A stretch of 64,000 nt of DNA from NCBI RefSeq assembly GCF_965638725.1, contig NC_134951.1, positions 69,711,568 to 69,775,567 on the forward strand. The letters are read 5' to 3'. A program made the position numbers and the translations under genes. Positions 26,101 through 38,100 of this stretch are shown piece by piece (positions within the stretch are counted from its first letter, which is position 1; each line of letters begins with the position of its first letter). Below the pieces are notes generated by a model that did no database searches, was not told the DNA's origin, and saw only the letters and a list, made by a program, of their open reading frames with translations. The DNA is from Aptenodytes patagonicus (taxonomy: Eukaryota > Chordata > Aves > Sphenisciformes > Spheniscidae).

Positions 26101-29100
26101 TTTCCAAAATGAATACCCAGCCTCTTCCTTTGTATAAAACCAGTGTAAGGCTAAAACATACCACCAACCATTCAAATTACAAAGTGCCTATTTTCTATCA
26201 ATAAAACAACACTGGTAAATCAGGGTAAAGGTACAAATTATTTAGTCAAATCAGTAAGCAAAATCCATCTTTTCCTTTACTTCACTGATGAAAAAAGAAA
26301 ATTATAGGTTGCCATGAAGATCAGGAAATAATTATAAATAAGCATTTGGTTTTAATTAAAAGCCTTCATGTAAATTCTGTCCTCCTACATCCTCTATCAT
26401 TATCACTGCTAAAAAAGGCATCCCAACTCAGGAAATACTTTTATACTAAGTTTCCTTTCTTTGGAGCTGTGGTTTCTGCCAACAGACACAAGCACAAACT
26501 CGCCCATTCTGCAGATAATGGTTTTGTTTATATACTGTATTTTCATTATAAAGCAATCTCCTCCCTTCCACACAACCCAAAAAATTTGATGAAAGAAAGA
26601 ATAACCTCTTCCTCCAGAGTTATAACATGTTGCTACCTTCTAAAATCCAGTATAGCTTATCTACTTCTCCCCATTTTTGTTTTCAAAGGCCTTCGCAAAG
26701 GTATTTCTCAGCTCCCAATTAATATGGGAAGCTCTACTCCTGTCTCTGCTGAGTCCACAATGCCATTCCCCTCCCACACATCTGACTTCAGAAGAAGCTG
26801 CTTCATGATTAGTCCCAAGCTGTCCCTCCATTGCAGTGCTATCTCTTTTTCTACAGTACTTTGTTGTGATGACCTTCAAAAACAAATTAAAAAGAAAACT
26901 AGACAATACTTAGGCAGCCACTGGGCTATGATTGCAGCCTACCATTCTAACCAGAACTGCCTCAATATTTCCTTGTCCTTTTGTTTCTGTATCTTGTGTT
27001 GTCTCTACTTAAAAACCCTTCAGGTCAGGGATTTTCTTCTTGTTTCTGTTCCTATAGCACCTACCACAAATAGGACCCTAATTTATCACCCATTTTCCTA
27101 CATGCCATCCCAATGCAAATAAATAAATATAATAATGAAGCGTCATAAACCAAGCAGAGACCTAATTCAGGCAGGGCAGATCCATACTACTTTGATTTAA
27201 TTTGCATTTTAATCCTGGGGCTGGAGGGGTTGGTATCATTGGCTTTATTATAAAGCTCCTGTTTTAAGTGATGTTGCTGTGTCATAGTACTGCATTTCCT
27301 GCAAACTAGATTAATTTATCAAAACTATTTCTGTGTTCGCATTTTATTGTGTCATTGCATGAAGATTTCAAACGCAAAAAGACAGCTTTTAGCCTAACAA
27401 TTTAAAAGGATATAAATATATCTGAATAGGAGACATGGCTGTATGGTCAATACTTGTTAAAAATACTAATATTGTGTCCAGTTGTAGTCCACTTCACTAA
27501 CGTATAATGAAGTTTTGGATGGGGGCCAAATCCCTTTTCCTTGTATGGGCAGTTCCGTTGTCTCAACTCCAGTTGCATCATTAAGAGGAGAGCAATTTAT
27601 CTAGCTGAAAACAATGTGGAATCATTTGATGTCCAGTGTTGTGGGAACTTCTTTCACAACACACAAACAGTCTGAGATTCACATTTATTCAATTTTGTTC
27701 TTTTAAATTCTTGCAATTTAAAGTAGATTTCTTAAAGTTTTTTATAGTTAGTACTAATATTTTTGTTCTATGCTTACCTAAGTGCAGGGAATTGCATTCA
27801 CCAGGAATGAGCATCTCAGAGGTCTGACAGCTGAATATAATGAATAGTGTTCGAAATGAAGACTAGCAGACCATGTGTAAATACAATTAAAATGAATGTC
27901 AATGGCATGTGTTCTGTGTTTCTCAGGGGGAAAATCCTAAGATTTTCCTAAGTGGAAAAAGTTTTTCCCTCTATAGAAATATGCTCTGTTGAGCCAAAAA
28001 CTATCAATAATGTTTCAACAAAAAAGTCTGATTTAGTCTTTTGGATGATGATTTCTCCACCACAAAAAGAATCAAAACATAAGTTTCCCAGGATGGTTTT
28101 CTTTTGTATGAAATATATTACCTGTCCTGTCCACCCAGCTTTTGAGAGGATAAATTTTCTCTTTCCTTTTCATTTTTTCTTCTCTTGCAACTTCTTTCTC
28201 TTGCTATTCACTTCACATTAGCAAACTATATTTCTTACAAGCTAGTACAAATCTTGCAATACTAGCTCACTGCCTGCAATCTGGCTTTTCAGTCCTACTT
28301 GTCTAAGCCCATTTACTTATAACTGCACTAGTTAAAAGTACCATTAGTAATTTGTTCAATTCTCCTCCTGAGAGCAGTAATAGTAAAATGTTTCACTGAC
28401 TATTATTCAGAAGAGTTCATATATGTCAGTATTCCCAGTAGATTTATATTTGTTTGATAATGCCAAGTCACTGATGAACATATTTTTACATATCTTAAGA
28501 TAGACAAATATGTCTTCAGCAGAGTTGCAGTTTCTGTAAGTTTCTATTGTGAAAATGTAGAGAAGGGAAGGGAAGGGAAGGGAAGGGAAGGGAAGGGAAG
28601 GGAAGGGAAGGGAAGGGAAGGGAAGGGAAGGGAAGGGAAGGGAAGGGAAGGGAAGGGAAGGGAAGGGAAGGGAAGGGAAGGGAAGGGAAGGGAAGGGAAG
28701 GGGGAAAGGGGAAAGGGGAAAGGGGAAAGGGGAAAGGGGAAAGGGGAAAGGGGAAAGGGGAAAGGGGAAAGGGGAAAGGGGAAAGGGGAAAGGGGAAAGG
28801 GGAAAGGGGAAAGGGAAGGCAACCAGGAGCCAAATCTAACAAAAACTTCTGCTACATCTATATTAGCAAACTAAACAGTGCCAGAGCCTATTCTTGGAGG
28901 CCAGGTGGCATTGGCTGGACACCCATGATCATCCCATCAAACTTTTCAATGTCCCAGTATGAGACAACTACATCCAAACAAGACAGGCAGTTTACACTTG
29001 TGTTGGTAATGGCCCCTGGGCTTGTGTTTAATCCTGAATCATGCCTAGAAAATGTTTAGGAGAATACTGAATGACCCAGGCCAAAACCACACCATGGGCT

Positions 29101-32100
29101 GCTCTAGCAGTTTGACAAGTGGTTGACTTCCAGTGCTCAGGCCTATGTTTTGGCACTGTTGAATAAGTTTGTGTGCATATATATATATAAATATATACAC
29201 ACATATATATGTGCTTATGAACATATGTGTATAGCAAAAACACACACTTTCAGGTGCCTGGTCCTGAGAACACCACCCAGAAGCCTCGCACCATGGCTGG
29301 CCTACCGTGGCCCGCTGTGCCCCTTCTTTTTTGACTTTTAAATTATGCAAGTAGCTGTATTTCCCCTGCTGTGCATGCCGGGAGCTCCCCTGACCAGACC
29401 TATTCAGTTTGCATCTAAGCTTCATTAGGATCCTGAAACTAAGCACAGCAAAGCTGAGGAGTCTGATCTCAAAGTTGTGTTTAAATAATGGCTGGAGCAC
29501 ACCAAAGTCATTAGCCTTCACAAAACAGCTGTGGCAAAGGCAGCTCTGGTACCTGCCTCTCCAAGAACAAAATGGAGCATTCATTCAGCCAGGGTGTCCA
29601 GGAGTCATTGCCCAGGCCTGCTAGATGGTGGCTCAAAATTAACATTTCATCAATGAGAAGACAACCTTATTCTCACCAAACTGTGTCATACAAACCCCTG
29701 GATTTAGCATTTCCTACTGGGAAGTACAAGGCAGCTTAGCATGTGTATTCTCTTGGCTTTTATTGCCTTTCTGGAGCATTTACCTCATTCCAACACTAAT
29801 TTGGAATTATGGATTTTGGATTCTGCTCACAAGGGGTCAACAGGAGGAGCGGAAGGTCAACAGCTAGGTTAGAGAGTAGGCATTGCAATATGTAGCCAAG
29901 ACGAGCTTAGGTACTGTTTGGCTTTGTCCCCTAGTGCTCTGTTCTCCACCTAGTCATATTACTTCTTCCTCGCTATAATCCTATTGTAAGAAAAAAAATC
30001 TTAGAAAACCACACCCAATCTTGTCCTATTCTTTCAGAGTTTATATTCTGAATCTTGAAGGGTCAAAGGAGTTTGAGGAAAGAGAAACATTTCCCCAAAG
30101 GGGCTTGATCCAAATCCCATTGATACCCCTGCCTTTAGGTTGATGAGACGAGATGCATGCTTATCTGCATATCCTCCGTATGCTTACTGCATGACTCCCA
30201 GCAATGATATACACACATACTTGAATGAAGATCTCATAAAATCATCACTGCTGGAGCAGAAGGTCAATAAAAATATCAGTTACAGAAACCAAAATGCCTG
30301 GAAGCAGAAATCCCAAGTGTAAAATATGCTCAGTGCCAGTTTACCTTCATGAAATTGTTGCTGTTACAAAATCATTCTTCCCATTTCCTTGATGAATTCA
30401 GTAACAGTCCATGCCATGGCAGATAACATAACTATTGAGAACATTACATGGTCAGATGACTTTCAGAAATGTTACAAGCCAGGAAGAATTAAATAACCAA
30501 ACCTCTATTAATGTATCTGGAACAGACTTAGATTTTACCATTTGAGAATCTAGACCCCAAATCTCTAATTTCTAAATTCAGAAAGCTGCAACTTCATTTA
30601 TTTGCTCCAGTATCACAATTTGGAAGGCTCCACTCTGTCACTTTTAAACTTGTTTCCAGTTCAGTTTCATTTGCAACTTCTGTTGTAATTTTGCATTTAA
30701 ATCAATGTAGATGGAAAAAACCAAATACACACCATAGTAAAAAAGGAACATTAAAAAATCACAGAGGAAAAAGTTAATATAGCAGTCCTTAAAATACAAA
30801 CAATCAAACAAACTTGGAGCCAAAGCACAAATGTGACACTATGCTAAAAAAAAATACTGTGAAAATTATTTGGAAAAAATGAAACAATATTTGGGATAGT
30901 CATGTGAAGGACAAAAAAGAATCACACGAGATAGAATGATAACTTATCAGAATAATCTGTTTCTTCCATATTCATACACACACCACAATGTTATTTGTAC
31001 ATATGCTCATACAAAGCTGGAAATACACAATTAAATCTACGTGAAGCAGAACTAATTACGCCAAGGTTTGTATGGATTGTTTGTCTCTCGGTTATTTTCT
31101 CTGACATCTGACGCGTTGTGCCAAGTTAATTCCAAAACAGACTTCTCTTCAATGGACACCAAAGTAGGTTTCCTCTTACCTTCCACAAATTTCATGAACT
31201 TGTTAGAACTTACTTGCTATTTGTAATCACACTGTCAAATTGGGCGGAATCTCAGCATGGATTTAGAATTTACTAGTGGAAGTATGCAGGGATTGTGACT
31301 GCATATGCCTTGTGTCATTAGCACATGTAAAAAAGACAAAAAGAATTTAGCACTAGGAATATATAGTCTGGAAGAACGGTCCTGCAGCAAAACCTATATG
31401 AGAAATACACCAGTTCTTCTATGAAGATTTACGTTCAGGCCTGCTTGGTAAGAATTCAGCTGGGTCTGCTGTTTAGCAGCTATTTTGTCTGCCACAGGCA
31501 CAGGCTTTTACCGAACTGATCAAAGAAACAGGAAACAGGAGGAATGGTTTTGTAACAGTTTCTCAGGGTTTAGGTTGCAACCTACGAAAGGCTATCGGGC
31601 ACTGGCATTTACGTTCATCAAAGCAGAGTTGGCTGCTGCCAGCACAACACAGGCATTGCATTGATCAGCGACTAGGATAAACACCACAGCCATTTCTCAC
31701 TTCGCCATCCTCAGGACCAAGCTGTTTCCGTGTTAACTGAAGAGCACATGCCGGACGCGTGCACAAAGGCAGGAGTTTAACACGTGCGTGTGTCTGTATG
31801 AAGCTTGAGAAAAATTTGCCTAGCTTGGGAGGAAAATGTTAGTTGCTGAGAAATCATTTTCAGCTGTGTAAAAATGGTCACAAGAGGAACTTCTCCAACA
31901 GCTGGTTTGGATTGCCTGATTTGGACAAACTTACCCTAAAATAGGTAATTCCTTAATCTAGTCCAGATATAAAATTTCTCCTGCATTGTTGCGTGGGTTT
32001 TTTTCCCCATCGCGTTTTTCTTTTGAAATATTTTCCATCATATTCCTTTTAGCTGTATGGAACAGATACAAATGAACTCGAACATTTTAGGGTGGGGACA

Positions 32101-35100
32101 GGTGAGGACAGACTTCACTGTTTAACTCGACAAAAAGGATTGCTCCTGACAAAATATGTTAGAGTTTCATCAAAGGTGTTCTGGCAAGCTTTATTTTGTC
32201 CATCAAGTTTGCACATATAAACTAAAGGGTGATCTGAAATAAATGTGAGAGACAAAGCTTGCCCAATCTCTCTTAAATTTCTTTTGCTTTGCCTGTTATC
32301 GCATAATTGTAACCACACTACTACAGCCTACAGTGAGAGAAACATCTGGACCATCAGTTCTCTTAATGTACTTCAGTAAGTCATTCACTCAATACATTTA
32401 CCTCAAGTGTTAGGGTTTCTAAGAGATATACTTATAGATTTCATAGTTCTACTGGTTCCATATAATTTTGTTTTCCCACCTACTATATACAGTCAAGGCA
32501 TTTTTTCTCTTATACAGATAGTCTTTCATTTTACCTTTGATTATTTTTTTCTTTATTCTTTGGTTAATTATAGGTAATTTTCAGGATGTCATTTAACACT
32601 ACTTTCCTTGCCAAGGCTCTTTAGTCCCTGAATGTCAACTATTAGAGCTCAAAAGGAAATTATGTCCACTTTCCTGCTTCACCTACTCCGCTACATGTAA
32701 TAAGAAATGAGGATTTTAGAGGTCTCCAATCACTATATTTGAGCCTGAATCAGCACCTGACATAACAAAAGAAGAAACTTTAAATAAATTCTGAAGAAGA
32801 GTAAAAAGAAATTTTTATTAGGAGTGATTTTACTAATGAAAAATCCTAAAGTAGTTACTAGGGCACCTTTTCACACTTCTGAATGTCTTCAAAACATTTC
32901 CTGAGTCCCCCAAAAAGTAGGAGACAGTAGGCATGCAAACTGAGCCAGAATGGCTTTTGTCATCAGTTGTAGGCAGAAGTCAGCACATAGATACTAAACT
33001 TGCACAAAACGTTTTGGAGTTTCTTTACACTTTTAAAAATACAGACTGCAATCTTCCAAAATTAAAGCAAATAAATAAAGAAATAAAACAAACAAACAAA
33101 AAAAAGGATCAAATAGTTTAGCTATTAAACCTATAGGATACATTTTAAGCATCTCAGGCACTGTATTTACTTATTTAAGTATGAATTTAAATTTTCAAAC
33201 TCCTTTGTTATTAAGATACAGGAAAGGAGTCATGGCACTAATGAAAAATAACTTTTTTACCTGGTTAATCAAGTATGTGTCTCAGCAAAGGTGTCTTTCT
33301 GTTACACTTTTTAGGAAGAATACAAAGAAGATGCTATTTCAATTGCAGTAGGGCCAGTTGCTCCACTGCTCAGCTTCACTGTCTTCATTAGAGTGCAGCA
33401 GGACTGTATTTGAGCTAACACATTTAAACCCTTCATTAGAAAGAAAATTCAATCTAGAAAAAGTAGCAGAATTAAATTTAATCCTATTTTTACAGATCAC
33501 ATGAAAAATGAGGCATAAATGACAGCCAAAGAGAAAAGGAAAGACTATGTGGGACAAATCTAAAGCTGTTGTAAGGAGCTGCCATTTATTCCTTCAAAGT
33601 CTATTCACCCCGGGTCTCTTGGCATTTTTTGGATACAATTGCTTTTCATCAGCATACACAATAATGCAGTGATGGCCAGAGGTGCACACTGTAGCACTCA
33701 TTCTTAATCCGCTGCCCCCTGAGCTTCTCCAGCCACCTCTCCACACCAAGGTTTATGCGTCATCCAGCCCTCTAGCTCTGAAAGGCATCTTGGAAACATC
33801 TTTCTGTACTTGTGCTCCACTTCCTTACCCTAGAGTCCTTCCCAGGCACAAAGCGGCCCTGAGAAAAGGGTGAGGAGCCCCATGGGCCCAGTTTGCACTC
33901 CAGGCTAATGGCATGGCCCACCGTGGACGTAAATTGGAAAAACACTCCCTGAAGGAGTGAACGAGTTCATGGGATAGTTCAAGTCAGGCATAGTTCAAGC
34001 CAGGTTCATTCCTGGCTTCCGTCTTTTTTGCAGTGAGGAGATGCTGGCACACCTTTTCTTCATGTGTGCCATGCTGCAGTCCTGGCTATACTTCTCCTCT
34101 CACGTCTCTATTTTTACCCTCCTTATCCAAGACCACACCAAGTCCTGGGACTTTCTCATCAACATCCATTAGCCCTGGCCAAAACTGCAGTCCATGGCCC
34201 CTGGAGAAGCAAGCTAGACAGGGGACCCGTTTTTATTTCCTTGTCCATCCACACCTCTAGGAAGTGCACCCCTGACCATCACGCACCAGCTCTGTGGGCA
34301 CTTTCAGGGCGTGCTGAGTGCTATTGGAGGTCTTCTTCCCTACGGCCCCTTCAGTTCCCTATTTTTTTTTGTTTTGTACTTTTGTCCCTCAATCCCCTTC
34401 CTTTTTTCCATTTGTCATCCACTGTAATTATTAGGTTTTCTCTTTCTGTAATCCACCCTCTGTTTTTTTCCTTTTTTTTTTAAACCAGAGAAGTTTTAAG
34501 GTTTCTAGAGGCGGTCTGGTTTCTCTGCAATAGAGGAAAATCAATAGGAGCAGTGGCCGTAAGGGGCAGGGGTGCTGTCCCTGCACATCTCCTGCGTGGC
34601 AGTGAGAGGGGATGGCTGGCTCAGCAGCACTGCTCCTGTGCTGCCTTCTGCACCCCGGAGGAGAGGGAGACTGCACTCTCCTCTGATGCCAACACACTGC
34701 ACCACCAGTGCCACCACTGAGTTGTCTCTGCTGCCACCATCCCCACCACTGCCACTGACCTCCCACCCCCCTCTGCCCCAAAATGTGTGGGGCCGCAGCA
34801 GGGCACCACCACGCACCCCTGGCAGCCAGACCCACAGGAGCTCAAGGGTGGGAAGGGCTGTTTGACAGGACCAGCTGCTATTCCTGGGATGGGGATGGGC
34901 AACCTTGGGCAGATCTGCTATGTGCTGCCAATTTCAATCTGAAAGTGTGCTCTAGGGAAGTCTGGGAAGCATTGTTACAAATTACATATCATGTTTGTAC
35001 ACAAAAAAACCCAAACAAACCAAAACCCAAATAATCTCAGTTCTAGACAACGAAGATTCCAGATAGAAGGTGCACGTTTGTCACACTGAAAGCACTAGTG

Positions 35101-38100
35101 ATGCTGAGAGAGACTTCTGTGACAAAAAGCCATATATAAATAAAGAAATAAAGCAAGTTTAGAAAAGATATATATCCAATGAATACTACTTTTTCTTCCT
35201 TATAGCTTCAGTTTGTAGGTAACAATCGTTCAGAGTTTATTGCTTCTGTAGCCATTGTTGTTAAATGTATCACATATATGTAATTTGCTATGCAGAATTT
35301 CCACATTAACAATAAGTACTAATTACACTGTGGAAACCAAGACAACCTCCCTTATCCTAATTCATGCAGGCACACTGTAAAGAACTGTAAATTTTTATAA
35401 ATCTGTTCCTTAGTGTAATTAATGTCTGGAGTTCTGTTCAGTCCTGTGGTAATGGGGAGTAAAAAGCAGGAAAGGCTTTATGATCATATATTGAAACGTA
35501 CTTTGAGCATTATCTGTGAAGGAAGGGTTCACTGAGAAGACATTGTATACCAGACCAAATATGTACTGGATTACAATGGAGCCTTTTTAGCGATTTCACT
35601 GCTTCCAAACTGCTAACATCCTATGCTAGGTTTGCTTATCTGGAGATAACACTGCCCCCAGCCAGGCCTCGCCTCCTCATCACCTCTTAGGTGCAGGATG
35701 CTGCCACCACTTTTGGTCTGCTGACGTAATTACACATACAGTTTCCCCATAACCGAATCTAGTCAAGACGACAGACGTTAGGATCTGGCTACAAGTTAGT
35801 GTGACAAAAACCCCTCCACAGCAGTGCCTCCCCTTTAGTTCAACACAAGTGTCTGTTGTACAAAAAAGTAGACCTGAGTCCAACCCAGACTCCATTGAGA
35901 GTCCACCCAGCTTCACTCAGAGATGACTCGGGCCCCTAGGAGGTAAGACACTGGACTCTGAAGTCAGTGACTGCTCCTCTGACTGAAAAAGAAATGTTTT
36001 TTGTTCTCAGTAACTGAAAATGTAACTGCAGAGGTTAAAGAAACAGAGTTGTTAAATTTTTAGTATAACCATTCCTGATATTTGTGTATACTGTGGACTC
36101 CAAAATGCTGGAGGAACATATTTATTACAAGCTTATATGGTCACAGCACACCATCTGTAGCTGTTTTCTAGGATGCGTAATTCTAAATGCATTCAGTGTA
36201 AACAGATTCAGCATTATTACTTCTTGAATCTTTGCTGATATTAAAAGAAGGATATAAAATTATATGGGAAAAGCAAAAAATGAATGTTCCAAAGCTATAT
36301 AAAAAGTAAATGAATGAATCCTTAAACACTAAACCACCAGCATTCCCTTACATTGTATTTCACTAGGGATATGATGTCCTCTGCAAATAACTTCTTCCCT
36401 TTTCAAATAAGATAGCACAATTGTGCTTCTAAACAGTGGAAATAGAACAGAAAGAAAACTGCAAGGTTTGCTTGGCTCTCCAAGGACAGTTTTTGACATA
36501 CTCTTTAACTGAGGTAATCAGAGAGTTAGGGGTGTTCACTTTAAGGTGTGTTTTGCAAGCTTTTCTTCAAAAATATAATCCATTTTCATAAGTTACAGTC
36601 TTTACACACAAGTATTTTATTTAGGTCCTGATTCAAACACCACTGAAATTGATGGCCACTGAAGACTGCTCTCAGGTGGAATCAAATGATTTACTGAACT
36701 GGCTACAAAAAAGAAATAAATTATAGTTATACTCTATAAAAAAAGGATTAAAAGTTTTAAAGAAACGTTACTGTAAGTGTGAAGATACGCTACTAAACTC
36801 AAGCTTTTACATCATGCACCCATGTAATGCATTTGTTCGGCTTAAAATCCAGCAAAAGAAAATGGGGTAATTCCCATGGAGAAGGAATTAAACATTTTCA
36901 TTTCTGGCTTAAAAAAAAAATTGCTTAGATAAGGGAAGAAGGATAATTTCATTTAATTTCAGGTTGCCAATTACACTGCAAGATTTTGTCTTTCAGAGCC
37001 TGAAGCACAGTCCAACAGCCACCCAGTTGCTATAAATCCCTTAAGTACCCATTTATACTAATTGTGAGGAAAAACTTGGGGTTCAGCTCTCTGTTTCTTC
37101 CTAATTTGACAAGTACTGGGGATGGAAGTGTTACTTTCCAGTTTGTTTTGGGGGATTTTCTTTTTTTTCCTGTAAGTTCAGAAGAAGCCAAAATGAATAG
37201 TTTGAACCAAAATTTTAAGACTGACAATTACAATAGAACAGTTTGGTGCCTTCAAATTCCCAGATGCTGAACTAGTTCTGGCAGTCACCTCTGGTAACTT
37301 GCTCTTCTGTTAGGGCACAAATACACAGACACACACTTTCTCAGCAGAGAGAAACAAATCTATTAAAAATACCTCTGTGCTTGTCTTTGTTTAAGCTGCC
37401 TGTTGACATATCACTGTGGCTTGTCATGGATTATACTTAGGGTCTAAAACCTTCCTCTAATGAGTAAGATTTCAATACATGGGCTGTTACAGGACCATCC
37501 CAGAGGTGCAGAAGTCAGGACTAAACCCAGTTCTTGCAGCTGGCACCCTGGAAGTTGGACGCCCAGGCGCCCCCATTTCCAGAAACCCTTTAACTTAAGT
37601 TAGTACCAGACTTGCAATCAGTCAGTGAGGGAAGGAGAAGTATGGGCAACTCACAAGTTGGAATGAGGGGATTGCAAACCAGGGTTACCTTATCAGAGGG
37701 GTGCTTTACTTTTCATGCCAGCTCCAGCTAGCCTTAGCTCAAGCTGCAGAGGGCTGAGAAGGGGCAGCCAAGCTTTCCTACCTGTCAGCACTGAGGGCGG
37801 TGAGGGTGAAGACAGAGACGCCAACGGAGGTAAGCTGGATGGCAGGGATGAGTTTGCAGCCCACCTCCCCAAAGAGCCACTCCTCGGAGAAATACCGGGA
37901 GGCATCCACGGGCACGCAGGTCACTAGCAGCAGCAGATCGCCAGCGGCGAGGCTGGAGATGAAGATGTTGGGCACGCTCCTCATGGCACTGTTGGAGATG
38001 AAGATCTTCATGAGGGTGATGTTGCCCAGCAAGCCCACAGTGATGATGAGCAGGTAAAGCGAAGGGATCACGCAGCGGACGGTGAACATGGCCGTGCCCT

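Larger units (their letters stand above)
22924..37781 (-). other. NMBR: NMBR intron 1 (14.9 kb)
   Basis: A phase 2 GT-AG intron separating TM3 from the rest of the receptor. It contains a plus-strand CR1 fragment near 23.8 kb, alternating purine-pyrimidine tracts near 24.7 and 29.2 kb, a probable ancient retroposon tail near 27.0 kb, a purine-only tandem array at 28.56-28.82 kb, and a GC-richer patch at 34.5-34.9 kb. The remainder is AT-rich sequence in which I see no exon. Confidence 0.88.

Noticed and set aside
26346-27122. 258-codon plus-strand open frame in NMBR intron 1
   Set aside because: It starts at TTG, not ATG, has no recognisable domain, runs into a probable old retroposon tail and is antisense in an intron. 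Chance is the best explanation.
28701-28812. Interstitial telomere-like repeat
   Set aside because: The unit is GGGGAAA, not TTAGGG, and it grades from a GGGAA microsatellite.
28516-28842. Pro/Phe/Ser/Leu repeat protein in two minus-strand frames
   Set aside because: It is the translation of the GGGAA and GGGGAAA arrays, not a gene.
29045-29584. 179-codon minus-strand open frame in NMBR intron 1
   Set aside because: It passes through an AT/CA low-complexity tract, which gives a Tyr/Ile/Cys-rich stretch, and matches no family.
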